Below the pieces are notes generated by a model, which was given only the letters and a program-made list of their open reading frames with translations, did no database searches and was not told the origin of the DNA. 64,000 bases of DNA from Psychrobacter sp. bablab_jr014. Its GTDB lineage: Bacteria; Pseudomonadota; Gammaproteobacteria; Pseudomonadales; Moraxellaceae. Positions 8,846 through 17,588 of this stretch are shown here, piece after piece (position 1 is the stretch's first letter; each line of letters opens with the position of its first letter). The position numbers were made by a program, and so were the translations under genes. The DNA lies in NCBI RefSeq assembly GCF_016464015.1, contig NZ_JACDXT010000045.1, positions 42,312-106,311 of the forward strand, in the 5' to 3' direction.

Positions 8846-9916
8846 TTACTCTTTAAGCAGTGCAGCTTCTTTTTTGCGGTGCTTGAGCGAGCCCCATAGT
8901 GCTAAGCCAATAAAGGCAATACCAATCAGACCAGTAATCAGCTCAGGGACGTGGAATTTGACCGACAGCAGCATGATGATAGCAAGTGCGCCAATAGCGT
9001 AGTGCGCGCCGTGCTCAAGGTAAATAAACTCGTCCAGCGTGCCTTTGTCCACCAAAAAGATGGTCATTGAACGTACGAACATCGCACCAATCGCCAGACC
9101 CAACATGATGATAATCACGTCATTGGTAATGGCAAACGCGCCAATCACACCATCAAAACTGAACGACGCATCTAAGATTTCTAGGTATAAGAAACCAATG
9201 ATACCGCCTTTCATAATCGCGCTGGTCGCCGCGCCCGCATTACCAGATTCTTCGGCTTCTAGTTCTTCTTCAAGGTCGCCTTCCAGCATACCTGACACCA
9301 CTTGCACACCAAGGTAGACCAAAATACCCCAAACGCCCGCAATAAGTACGGCGCTTGCTTGCTCCGTAGCCGCCTGTGAGACTGCAATCATCAATACAAT
9401 CAGCGCCACAAACACGCTCATGGCATCGACCTTGCCCAGCTTAGCAAGGCGGCTTTCTAACCACTCAAACCAATGCACGTCTTTGTCATCAAAAACAAAG
9501 TTTAAGAACACCAGCAGCAAGAAAATACCACCAAATGCCGAAATCTCCGCATGGTGCGCCATCAGTTTGGCAGAATATTCAGTCGGCTCATACAGCGCCA
9601 GATTGATAACTTCCATCATGCCCATGTCGGCAGTGACGGCAACGATGACAATCGGGAAGACCAAACGCATACCAAAGACGGCGATTAAAATACCGACGGT
9701 TAAGAAAATCATTTTCCAAAAATGATCCCAGTGCTTGAGCACCGAGGCGTTGACGACCGCGTTATCAAAGGACAGTGAGATTTCCATCACTGCCAAAATT
9801 GCGGTAATCGACAGCGCTGAAATCAGCCCACCAATGCCGCCGTGTGAATATCCCCACCATGACGCCACAATCAGGGCAATCGCGGTAAAGATAAAGTCTA
9901 AATAAAAATGCCTCAT
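8846..9916 (-). CDS. DUF475 TerC-like integral membrane protein
   Basis: This 356-residue inner-membrane protein has about eight to nine hydrophobic segments. Two internally similar halves each carry an acidic membrane motif: EISLSFDNAVVNASVL (about 46-61) and EILDASFSFDGVIGAFAITND (about 246-266). Paired motifs of this kind are the presumed metal-binding signature of the TerC superfamily. A cytoplasmic acidic loop (EGDLEEELEAEESG) lies between them. It is DUF475 and not classical TerC, but occupies the terC position among TerD genes. Related proteins have been linked to metal homeostasis at the membrane; transport is inferred. It is a single-gene unit with an AGGAT ribosome binding site and its own terminator. 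Confidence 0.85.
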   Translation of the reverse strand: MRHFYLDFIFTAIALIVASWWGYSHGGIGGLISALSITAILAVMEISLSFDNAVVNASVLKHWDHFWKMIFLTVGILIAVFGMRLVFPIVIVAVTADMGMMEVINLALYEPTEYSAKLMAHHAEISAFGGIFLLLVFLNFVFDDKDVHWFEWLESRLAKLGKVDAMSVFVALIVLMIAVSQAATEQASAVLIAGVWGILVYLGVQVVSGMLEGDLEEELEAEESGNAGAATSAIMKGGIIGFLYLEILDASFSFDGVIGAFAITNDVIIIMLGLAIGAMFVRSMTIFLVDKGTLDEFIYLEHGAHYAIGALAIIMLLSVKFHVPELITGLIGIAFIGLALWGSLKHRKKEAALLKE

Positions 9917-10046
9917 GACATATCCTATAAGATGGTGTAAAACGAGAGAGAGTCAGACTCAGACCCGCGCACTGTCAAATTTAGCTGCGTTATTAAGCGC
10001 TTACAAATCAGCAGTGGGTATAGCAGATGAGCAGTAGTGAACACAA

Positions 10047-10072
10047 TTAAAGCGTGCATCAACACGCTTTAA
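10047..10072 (-). terminator. Hairpin downstream of the second TerD-like gene
   Basis: Perfect 10-base inverted repeat TTAAAGCGTG / CACGCTTTAA with a 6-base loop. On the minus strand it is followed only by TTGTG, so it would be a weak terminator. It could instead be an operator for the DUF475 gene. Confidence 0.4.
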
Positions 10073-10181
10073 CCGTTAAAACAATACACCTATAATGGGG
10101 GCGTTTGTGCCAAATAACATGAGCAACGATAATCTTGATAGAACGTCGTTTGACACTAAATGCTCAGTCATTTTTTAAGCA

Positions 10182-10757
10182 TTAAATATCTACGCCATAT
10201 TGATGACACATGGCTTGTAAGCCGCCTGAATACCCTTGACCCACGGCGCGGAATTTCCACTCGCCATTGTGACGATACACTTCACCAAAGACCATCGCGG
10301 TCTCGACCGAGTAGTCTTCTGCCAAATCAAAGCGTACCACTTCCGTACCTGTTTCTTCATTGACCACACGGATAAAGGCGTTCGCCACTTGACCAAAGTT
10401 TTGGTTACGTGCTGCCGCTTCGTGAATGGTCACGGTGACCACGATTTTGTCCACATCGCTGGGCACTTGGGTCAGATTGACCTTGATGACTTCATCATCA
10501 CCATCGCCTTCGCCTGTGCGATTATCGCCTGTATGCTCAACCGCGCCATTGTCAGATTTTAATTGATTATAAAAAATAAAATCATGGTCGCCGCGCACCT
10601 TGCCTGCATTGCTCAGCAAAAACACGCTGGCATCAAGGTCAAACTCCGCACCCGAGGTTGCGCGCTCATCCCAGCCCAAGCCGACCAGCAGTTTGGTTAG
10701 ATTAGGGTCGGTCTTGGTTAGTGAGAGGTTGCCGCCTTTGTTTAATGATAAAGCCAT
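10182..10757 (-). CDS. terE: TerD/TerE-family Ca2+-binding stress protein
   Basis: This 191-residue protein has all TerD hallmarks: [52 protein letters not shown] and [14 protein letters not shown]. It is closely similar along its whole length to the protein at 6917-7492, and the pair probably arose by duplication. I call it terE only because it is the second copy. The ribosome binding site AAAGG precedes the ATG, and the promoter at 10816-10843 leaves a leader of about 55 bases. Ca2+ binding through the Asp-rich loop is known for the family; its role in the stress response is not defined. Confidence 0.88.
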   Translation of the reverse strand: MALSLNKGGNLSLTKTDPNLTKLLVGLGWDERATSGAEFDLDASVFLLSNAGKVRGDHDFIFYNQLKSDNGAVEHTGDNRTGEGDGDDEVIKVNLTQVPSDVDKIVVTVTIHEAAARNQNFGQVANAFIRVVNEETGTEVVRFDLAEDYSVETAMVFGEVYRHNGEWKFRAVGQGYSGGLQAMCHQYGVDI

Positions 10758-10815
10758 AATTGAACCTTTGTTATTAGAATGAATGTTAGCGTCAGTGTTG
10801 AGGCACTGCGATATT

Positions 10816-10843
10816 ATTATAGAAAACTATAAAAATGACCCAA
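10816..10843 (-). promoter_or_regulatory. Promoter of the second TerD-like gene
   Basis: On the minus strand TTGGGT (10843-10838), a 16-base gap and a consensus TATAAT (10821-10816). The -35 element lies inside the terminator hairpin of the upstream rlmKL gene. Confidence 0.5.
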
Positions 10844-10862
10844 TCACACAATGATTAGGTCA
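10831..10862 (-). terminator. Terminator of rlmKL
   Basis: Minus-strand stem TGACC-T-AATCA / TGATT-G-GGTCA with one internal mismatch and a 5-base loop, followed by TTTTT. It overlaps the -35 region of the next gene's promoter. Confidence 0.65.
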
Positions 10863-10954
10863 CCATCCTTTGTAACATATATGACTTTGATGTACCAAAC
10901 AATGTACTTTTTGCAACGCGCTTTTTTATAACAAAAGGTTTCGCAAGACATGCC

Positions 10955-13228
10955 CTAGGCTTTGTGACGCAGCTCAAAGCTCTGGTGAATCGGTTTTTTA
11001 ATATTAAAATCAAAACCAATGGTTTTTGGTGTGATATCAATCACGTCATAACGCTGGCGCAAGCGCTCATCCAACTCAAAGCGGGTAAAGTTGTTCGAGA
11101 AGAACAGCACGCCGTCTGAGCTGAGGCGGTTCATCGCACGGTTAATCAGCGCTGCATGGTCGCGCTGCACATCAAAGGTGCCTTGGAACTTTTTCGAGTT
11201 AGAAAAGGTCGGCGGGTCAATAAAAATCACATCGTATTGCTCGGTGTTGTTTTTAATCCATTCAAACGTATCGGCGGCGATAAATTGATAGTGACGGCGC
11301 TCGATATCAATACCGTTTAACACAAAGTTTTGCTTGCCCCAATCGAGGTAGTTTTGTGACAAATCGACGCTGGTGACGTGACTTGCGCCCGCCAATGCCG
11401 CATGGATACTGGCGGTACAGGTATAGGCGAATAGGTTCAGCACGCGCTGATTGGCACTTGCCGCCTTGATGCGCGCGCGCATATTACGGTGGTCAATAAA
11501 CAGACCTGTGTCTAAATAATCGGTAAAGTTAACATAAAAATAGGCATTGTCTTCTTTTACCACATGGAACTTGCCTTTTTTGTCCGCCTGTCCTTGTTTG
11601 CTGTATTGCTCATTGCCCGATTGGCGCGCACGGGTCTTGATAAAGACTTGCTCACGGTTGACGCCGAGCACTTCACGGATGCCAAGGAGCGCAAGGTTAA
11701 AGCGTTTTTTGGCAGTCTCAGGCGGGATGCTCTTTGGTGGCGCATACTCTTGCACGTGGACATAGTCGCCATAGATATCGACCGCGACTTTAAAGTCAGG
11801 CAAGTCGGCATCGTAGATGCGCAGATTGGTCACGCCAGATTTCATTGCTTGTTTTTTGAGACGTTGCAGATTTTTTTGCAAGCGATTGATAAAGTCTTGT
11901 GCCTCTTCGCTCTCAATCTCACGCTTTTCAAAGCGCTCAATCAGCGGAATATTTTGGCGCATCTGTAGCGCCCCGTGGCGGAAATAGACCACAATCGCGC
12001 CGTTATGGCAGCGCAGGGTTTGAGGCTCGGTAATCGGCAAAATGTCCGCTTGCTCAACGTGCGCGGCAAGGATGCCCAGCATCGGCGTGATGCCGCTGCC
12101 TGTAAAGCTGTCTTGTAGTTGTAGCGCCAGCGCTTGATATAACGGCTTAATCATCGCTTCATCGCCCAGACGCTCACCGTATGGTGGGTTAGTCATAATC
12201 AGCGGACGTTTGATGTTGCCTGCCGTGACCAATGGGCGCAGCTGACGGCTCAACTGCACAAGGGCGCGATTCTCAAGCGTGATGTGCGGTACGACATCGT
12301 GCAGACCTGCAGCAAGCAGGTTCTTTTGCGTGGCGATAATCGCGCCGATATCGGCATCAAAGCCCAGCACATTTGGTAGCGATTCAGGGTGTTCTTGCAC
12401 TTTAGCGAGCGCCGTTTCAAAGCGGGTTTGCGCGTCTTCGACCAAACTGTCCCACAGCTCGGCATCGTGATGCTGCCAGGTATAAAAACCAAACTGGCGC
12501 GCCGCCTTATCAATACCCACCGCGTAGTCGCAGTGCATAAGCAAAGCTTCAATCAAAAACGTGCCCGAACCGCACATTGGGTCAACCAGCGTGTCGTAAT
12601 GCGGCGTGCCGTCGGCGTTCTTTTTGTGCCAGCCTGCGCTATAGAGCAGGGCAGCGGCAAGGTTTTCTTTTAGCGGCGCTTCGGTCATCGCCACGCGGTA
12701 GCCACGGCGGTGCAAACTGGTGCCTGACAAGTCCAAATACAGCTCGGCTTGCTTGTCATTGACGGTCGCAAAAATTGCAAAGTCAGGATTGCGGCTATCG
12801 ACATTGGGGCGGCTACCGCTGGCTTCATTAAAGGTATCGGCGATGGCGTCTTTGATACGCAGCATGGCAAACTGCTGATTGACCGCCACGCGCTTATCGA
12901 CCGACAGACGGATGGCAAAGGTTTCTTCAACCGAAAATTGCTCCAGCCATTCGACCGATTTTGCCAAGCCGTACAGCTGCTCGGCGACGTCATATTCTTT
13001 ATTGATATTGCGGCGTTTAATGGGCATCAATACCCGCGAGGCGACACGCGACCATAGGCAAATGGTGTACAAGTCACGCAGGCTGGCAGTGACCGCGAGG
13101 CGACCAGTGCTTTTAATCTCGCTACTGATGCCAAAGCTGACAAGCTCGGTCTGTAATGGTAGCTCCAAGCCATCGGCACAAGTGATGATAAGCTCAAAAG
13201 AAGAAGAGGGCGTGCGGGGGTCTGTCAT
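10955..13228 (-). CDS. rlmL: Bifunctional 23S rRNA methyltransferase RlmKL (m2G2445 and m7G2069)
   Basis: This 757-residue fusion methylates two guanines of 23S rRNA using S-adenosylmethionine. The N-terminal half has a THUMP domain (about 50-165) and an N6/N2-type methyltransferase domain with DPMCGSGTFLIEALL (about 217-231) and NPPYGERLGD. The C-terminal half (about 500-757) is a second Rossmann methyltransferase with VLNLFAYTCTASIHAALAGA and DPPTFSNSKK. This is the RlmL-RlmK order found in gammaproteobacteria and the length is typical. It is a single-gene unit with an AGG-type ribosome binding site and its own terminator. Confidence 0.95.
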   Translation of the reverse strand: MTDPRTPSSSFELIITCADGLELPLQTELVSFGISSEIKSTGRLAVTASLRDLYTICLWSRVASRVLMPIKRRNINKEYDVAEQLYGLAKSVEWLEQFSVEETFAIRLSVDKRVAVNQQFAMLRIKDAIADTFNEASGSRPNVDSRNPDFAIFATVNDKQAELYLDLSGTSLHRRGYRVAMTEAPLKENLAAALLYSAGWHKKNADGTPHYDTLVDPMCGSGTFLIEALLMHCDYAVGIDKAARQFGFYTWQHHDAELWDSLVEDAQTRFETALAKVQEHPESLPNVLGFDADIGAIIATQKNLLAAGLHDVVPHITLENRALVQLSRQLRPLVTAGNIKRPLIMTNPPYGERLGDEAMIKPLYQALALQLQDSFTGSGITPMLGILAAHVEQADILPITEPQTLRCHNGAIVVYFRHGALQMRQNIPLIERFEKREIESEEAQDFINRLQKNLQRLKKQAMKSGVTNLRIYDADLPDFKVAVDIYGDYVHVQEYAPPKSIPPETAKKRFNLALLGIREVLGVNREQVFIKTRARQSGNEQYSKQGQADKKGKFHVVKEDNAYFYVNFTDYLDTGLFIDHRNMRARIKAASANQRVLNLFAYTCTASIHAALAGASHVTSVDLSQNYLDWGKQNFVLNGIDIERRHYQFIAADTFEWIKNNTEQYDVIFIDPPTFSNSKKFQGTFDVQRDHAALINRAMNRLSSDGVLFFSNNFTRFELDERLRQRYDVIDITPKTIGFDFNIKKPIHQSFELRHKA

Positions 13229-13433
13229 ACAAATACCTGTGCCAATCGGGGCAATAATGCGGGGAGAAAATAAAAGCGAATTTTAGCACAATTTGGTTGG
13301 ATTTGCCTGAGCTTAGGCGCAGACCGATGATGATAGCGCGCACGCGGCTACTGACCAAGACTGGCAACAAAATACAAAGAAAAAGTAAGTTAAAAATAAT
13401 GCCAAAAAATATTGGCGCGGGCTAAAGCGACGG

Positions 13434-14633
13434 TTAAGGCTTGTCTAAATTTGGCGCATTGTCAGTGTTGTTAGGACGACTTTTGCGGACGACTTCTGTC
13501 GTGGTGGCAAAGGGCTTGGTCTCAATCGGATAATCCACGTCTTTTGGCATCAATAGGCGCATGTGCGGATAAGGGATAGAAATGCCCGCCGCCTCAAAAC
13601 CATTTTTGATGTCTTCATACAGCCCTTCTTTAATCTTCGGCATACGTGATACCGCCGTAGGCTTGACCCAAAAGCGCACGATAAAATACACGCCGTATTC
13701 ACCAATCTCGGCAATAGTCGCCGAAGTTTCGGGGCGGGTAAGCACCGCTTCGGTGTCTTTTAACGTATTTAAAATCACCTCGCGCGCGGCGGACACATCG
13801 GCCTCAAAGGCAATCCGTACGCGAATATCAAAGCGCACAAAATTTTTGGCAGTTAAGTTAATCACCTCGGAGGAGGCAACGTTAGAATTGGGGATAATCA
13901 CTGTGATGTTGTCACGGGTCAAAATATGCGTGGTACGCAAAGAAATCAGCACCACGCGCCCCTCGCGATTATTGATGTTAATCCAGTCGCCCACCTGAAA
14001 CGACTGCTCCAGCAAAATGGTAATGCCCGCGATAAAGTTGGCAAGGGTGGATTGCGCTGCAAAGCCGACTGCCAAACCGACAATTCCCAAACCTGCGACC
14101 AGTGAGACAATATCAAAGCCAAACTGCGCCATCACGCTGGCAAGTCCTAAGACTAAGATAAGCACGGAGAGAATGTTTTTTAACAGCTGCTCGATAGAAG
14201 CGCTCAGTCCGTAATGTTGCAGCACACGATGGATAATATGCCCTGAAGACGTCCACAGCACATAATAAATCCCTGCCCAAATGCTCGCTTTGGCGGTCGC
14301 TTTGATGGTGGCGGGTTCGATATTGATTTGACTCATGACCGCAATTAGACTGGCGACAATCCACACATAACGCAAAAATGAGCGGGCAATCTTGGCGCGG
14401 CGGTCGTTAAAGTGTAGGCGCTGATGATTGTGCTTGATGATGTAAATGGCGAGCCAGTAGATAAAACCGAGTACCGCCAGCAAAATCAGAATTTTAATGC
14501 CCGTGCTGGCAAGCTCAACAGCGTGCCTTTGCCAATCGCGGGAGTCTTCTTCTAATGAGCCGCCAATCGCAAGGTACAAGCTGGTATGCAAGTCTTGAAT
14601 GATTTCTTGAAAAAAATCGGTGATACCTGCCAT
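13434..14633 (-). CDS. MscS-family mechanosensitive ion channel
   Basis: This 399-residue inner-membrane protein opens under membrane tension to release solutes on osmotic downshock (family role). Hydrophobic segments lie at about 40-65, 88-105, 112-135, 155-175 and the pore helix. The pore-lining region is GLAVGFAAQSTLANFIAGITILLEQSFQVGDWI, cited by parts: the Gly/Ala-rich GLAVGFAAQSTLANFIAG segment and the beta-domain entry FQVGDWI. A cytoplasmic vestibule domain follows, ending in the family motif IPYPHMRL. The length exceeds E. coli MscS (286) because of an N-terminal extension and a charged tail. The ribosome binding site is GGGAAG. Confidence 0.88.
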   Translation of the reverse strand: MAGITDFFQEIIQDLHTSLYLAIGGSLEEDSRDWQRHAVELASTGIKILILLAVLGFIYWLAIYIIKHNHQRLHFNDRRAKIARSFLRYVWIVASLIAVMSQINIEPATIKATAKASIWAGIYYVLWTSSGHIIHRVLQHYGLSASIEQLLKNILSVLILVLGLASVMAQFGFDIVSLVAGLGIVGLAVGFAAQSTLANFIAGITILLEQSFQVGDWININNREGRVVLISLRTTHILTRDNITVIIPNSNVASSEVINLTAKNFVRFDIRVRIAFEADVSAAREVILNTLKDTEAVLTRPETSATIAEIGEYGVYFIVRFWVKPTAVSRMPKIKEGLYEDIKNGFEAAGISIPYPHMRLLMPKDVDYPIETKPFATTTEVVRKSRPNNTDNAPNLDKP

Positions 14634-14749
14634 TGGCTTCCCTGTTTGTGTGTGACTGATGATGTGTGGTGTGCTAAATGGTTCAAGGTGACACGTTTAG
14701 GGCGCATCCTTACGCCCTAGTATATACCTATCTGTTCACCGTTGTGCCA

Positions 14750-16252
14750 TTAGGTTTGATGCGGGATAGACATTTGTGCTTGTGCGTGACGCAAGGCGCT
14801 GCGTAGCCCCTCCAAAATGGTCGGATGATAAAAGGGCGACTCCAGCAATGCCTTGATGCTCATCTCGTGCGTAACCGCTATCGCAAGGATATGCGCGATA
14901 TATTCGGCATCGGGCGCTACCATGCACGCGCCCAAAACTTTATCCGTTTTAGCACAGGCGTAGATGTGCAGCATACCGCAGTTCACGTCCATAATGCGGC
15001 TGCGTCCTTGGTTGGCAAAGCTGACTTTACCAATCACATATTTAAGATTCTGTTCTTCAATCTCAGGCAGCGCCATGCCGACAGTCGCGATTTGCGGTTC
15101 ACAAAATACGATAGATAACGGAATGGACGGTGGGCGTAAATGGCTTTGTGAGTCATCGAGACATACCGCGTGCCCCGCGCTAAAGCCTTCATCGCTCGCC
15201 ACATGTAATAATGGCAAATTAGCATTGGCGTCACCGACTATATAGACATTTAAATCGCCAATGCGCCCTGTATTTTTGTCCAAATTTTGCGGGCGGTTCT
15301 TATCATCCAGCGTGACGCCCAGATTGGTCACACCAAGGTTGTCTAAGTCATTACGGCGACCTGTGGCGACCAATACGCGCTCGCCTTGCCATTGTTTTTG
15401 ATTGCCGTGATGATCACTATAATCAAGCGTTGCTTGCGATATACCGTCTTTGGTACTGCACGCCACCTTATTGATTTTACTGTCTAATTTTAAAGTCATC
15501 TCATTAGACAAACAGCTGATGGCTTGATGGTTAATTTCTTTATCTTTTAAACCGCCGATGCGCCCCACACGGTTGAATAAAGTTACTTCAACACCAAGGC
15601 GAGTAAAGGCTTGCGCCAGCTCCAAACCAATAGCGCCTGCACCGACCACAGCCAGTGAGGCAGGCAGGTCATTAAGCTCAAACACGGTATCTGAGGTAAT
15701 CAAACTATCGCCCAATGCCTCGGCCCAACCCTCAGGAATAAAAGGCGAGCTGCCAGTCGCAATGATAATATGCTCCGCCTCAATGCATTCATCACTGACT
15801 TCAATATTGCCATCGCTATTGATGTGGGCGCGCCCTGAGATTTTTTTATCGTCATCCCAACCATCGACCTGTCGTTGTGAGAAGCTAGTAAAGTGGTCAC
15901 GCTCTGATTGTACGCGCTGCATCACAGCCTTACCGTCTATACTGGCAGTCGCTTGAATGCCAAATGTGTCCGCGCTCTTTACCGCGTGCGCACGTTGAGC
16001 GGCGGCAATCAGTAGTTTGCTTGGCATACAGCCAACGGTCGCACACGTCGTCGTCCAAAAGCCATCATTGATAATAACGATATTGTCGGTTTGCTTGCTG
16101 GCTTGGCGAAAGGCGTTTTGTCCTGCTGTACCCGCGCCGATGATGGCGACGGCAACTTTGCGTGTGACTTGACGCAGTGCAGTGTTGGTTTGATCGTTAT
16201 TCTTACTGCTGTTTTCGCTGTTGCTGTTATTTTCGTTATTTTTATCAGTCAT
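14750..16252 (-). CDS. Dihydrolipoamide-dehydrogenase-like flavoprotein oxidoreductase
   Basis: This 500-residue class I pyridine-nucleotide disulfide oxidoreductase starts with an unusual Asn/Ser-rich segment of about 25 residues. After it come the FAD-binding AIIGAGTAGQNAFRQA, the redox disulfide CATVGCMPSK, the NAD(P)H-binding VVGAGAIGLELAQAF and the C-terminal active-site HPTILEGL, whose His-Glu pair acts as the catalytic base. All residues for an Lpd-type enzyme are present. No genes for 2-oxoacid dehydrogenase E1 or E2 lie nearby, so it may not serve those complexes. Lpd, soluble transhydrogenase or mercuric-reductase-like roles cannot be separated by eye. It is transcribed after the BCP gene from the same strand, beyond a likely terminator. 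Confidence 0.82.
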   Translation of the reverse strand: MTDKNNENNSNSENSSKNNDQTNTALRQVTRKVAVAIIGAGTAGQNAFRQASKQTDNIVIINDGFWTTTCATVGCMPSKLLIAAAQRAHAVKSADTFGIQATASIDGKAVMQRVQSERDHFTSFSQRQVDGWDDDKKISGRAHINSDGNIEVSDECIEAEHIIIATGSSPFIPEGWAEALGDSLITSDTVFELNDLPASLAVVGAGAIGLELAQAFTRLGVEVTLFNRVGRIGGLKDKEINHQAISCLSNEMTLKLDSKINKVACSTKDGISQATLDYSDHHGNQKQWQGERVLVATGRRNDLDNLGVTNLGVTLDDKNRPQNLDKNTGRIGDLNVYIVGDANANLPLLHVASDEGFSAGHAVCLDDSQSHLRPPSIPLSIVFCEPQIATVGMALPEIEEQNLKYVIGKVSFANQGRSRIMDVNCGMLHIYACAKTDKVLGACMVAPDAEYIAHILAIAVTHEMSIKALLESPFYHPTILEGLRSALRHAQAQMSIPHQT

Positions 16253-16303
16253 AAAAAGTCCGGACCTTACATTCAGTACGATATAAAAAGTGATATAAAA
16301 GAA

Positions 16304-16341
16304 AACCCCAGTCTTTATTAAAATGTGTTGACTAAGGGGTT
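16304..16341 (+). terminator. Hairpin between the flavoprotein and bcp genes
   Basis: AACCCC-TT-AGTC on the minus strand (overlapping the last base pairs of bcp) pairs with GACT-GGGGTT, followed by TTCTTTT on the minus strand. The T-run is on the minus strand, so it would act on bcp transcripts. The two-base bulge and large loop make it a moderate candidate. Confidence 0.4.
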
Positions 16342-16837
16342 ATCGAGCAAGTGTTTCTAGCAAGCGTTGGACATAGCCTTTGGCGCGTAGGTTACGCTGC
16401 GCGTGGGTCAAGTTGCCATCGGCATCAAAAATAAAGGTTGAGCGTACCAAGCCAAGCGTGGTCTTACCGTACATATTCTTTTCACGAATCACATCAAAAT
16501 GTTTGCACAGCGCTTCGTCTTCATCGCTAATCAGTGCAATCTGTAAATCGTGCTTGTCCATAAACTTTTTATGCGACTCAATACTGTCACGCGATACGCC
16601 CACCACACGGTAACCAAGCGTATCAAAGTCTTGCAAATGCGCCGTAAAATCAATCGCTTGTGTGGTGCAACCTGACGTATTGTCTTTGGGATAAAAATAT
16701 AAGATAAGGCCGCGCTGGGTGTTTTTAATCATATCCGCGAGTATGACTTCATCCGTAATAAAATTGTCGTCTAGCTTGCGCACCATGGCGACAGGAAAGG
16801 TAGGTAGGTCAATGGTTTCATCGGTAGGCTTTGCCAT
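16340..16837 (-). CDS. bcp: Peroxiredoxin of the BCP/PrxQ family
   Basis: This 165-residue thiol peroxidase reduces hydroperoxides at the expense of thioredoxin-type donors (family role). The peroxidatic cysteine is in YPKDNTSGCTTQAIDF (about 49-64); unlike many relatives, there is no second Cys five residues later. Another Cys occurs at LCKHFDV (about 110) and could resolve the sulfenate. VVGVSRDSIESHKKF and the C-terminal GLVRSTFIFDADG strand are also typical. The ATG has the ribosome binding site GAGGA. It lies upstream of the flavoprotein gene on the same strand, which makes a redox neighbourhood. Confidence 0.9.
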   Translation of the reverse strand: MAKPTDETIDLPTFPVAMVRKLDDNFITDEVILADMIKNTQRGLILYFYPKDNTSGCTTQAIDFTAHLQDFDTLGYRVVGVSRDSIESHKKFMDKHDLQIALISDEDEALCKHFDVIREKNMYGKTTLGLVRSTFIFDADGNLTHAQRNLRAKGYVQRLLETLAR

Positions 16838-16949
16838 TATAGAGTCCTCAAATATGGTTTTATAATAGTAAAAAGGATAAGTGCTGAATAAATATTTTAA
16901 TTAGAGTAGCAGGTTCTATAGAAGCGTGCTAGCGGGGATACCAAGCAAC

Positions 16950-16980
16950 AAAAAAAGACCAACCAAGGTCAGTCTTTTTG
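16950..16980 (-). terminator. Terminator of the small secreted protein gene
   Basis: AAAAAGAC / GTCTTTTT form an outer stem, with GACC/GGTC as an alternative inner pairing. A T-run follows on either strand. Confidence 0.5.
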
Positions 16981-17038
16981 TAAAAAGGGTGTGTCGTTTT
17001 GTAGCACCTATGAGGAAAAGGCGCAGAAAATAAACGAC

Positions 17039-17368
17039 TTACGCAGGCTTTTGTGGCTGCTTTAAATCCAAACCTTGCGTGCATTGCTGCAAGTCTTTTT
17101 GCATAGTTTTTACATATGGTAGGCCTGATGGGTCTTTTTTGTTCTGCGCGTAGCTTTCGATTTCCCACATTTGACCAATAGTCATTTTGCTGCGTACACC
17201 GATAGTGCACGTACACAATTTATTAGCCGTGCTTTTATCCGCGACTTTATATTTAACCGCGCCATTGACACACTTATTAATATTGTCTTGCTTGATATCG
17301 ACAGCATTCGCTTGAGTGACGCCCATCAAACCAACGATAGCGAATGGGATTAACTTTAACAGCTTCAT
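17039..17368 (-). CDS. Small secreted cysteine-containing protein of unknown function
   Basis: This 109-residue protein has a clear signal peptide (about 1-22, hydrophobic core LIPFAIVGLMGV, cleavage near ANA-VD). The mature part is lysine-rich and has four cysteines (KCVNG, LCTCT, QCTQG), enough for two disulfides in the periplasm. I do not recognise the family. The ribosome binding site AGAGGA is strong and a terminator follows, so it is a real single gene. Its neighbours (bcp and queC) give no functional hint. Confidence 0.7.
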   Translation of the reverse strand: MKLLKLIPFAIVGLMGVTQANAVDIKQDNINKCVNGAVKYKVADKSTANKLCTCTIGVRSKMTIGQMWEIESYAQNKKDPSGLPYVKTMQKDLQQCTQGLDLKQPQKPA

Positions 17369-17588
17369 AATTATCCTCTACAATAAACAATCTGGATCAG
17401 GCATCTCAGAGCCGTACAAACGGCCGTTCATAGAGATGAAAATCGTCATTACGATAGCAAGTCTACTTACCAAAGCCAACAAATAACATGCTGTGCCTAT
17501 GCAAGCAAATGTTACGCATTTGTGTAACGGCACTTCATAGGCTGTTTAGTGTGCGGCGCGTGGCTTTGATGAGTCGCTGAGTTTGTGC

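Noticed and set aside
13401..13416. GCCAA/TTGGC hairpin as terminator of the MscS gene
   Set aside because: The stem is only five bases and its T-rich tail is interrupted, so it is too weak to call.
14698..14719. TAGGGCG/CGCCCTA hairpin after the flavoprotein gene as a terminator
   Set aside because: No T-run on either strand; it may be structural but cannot be supported.
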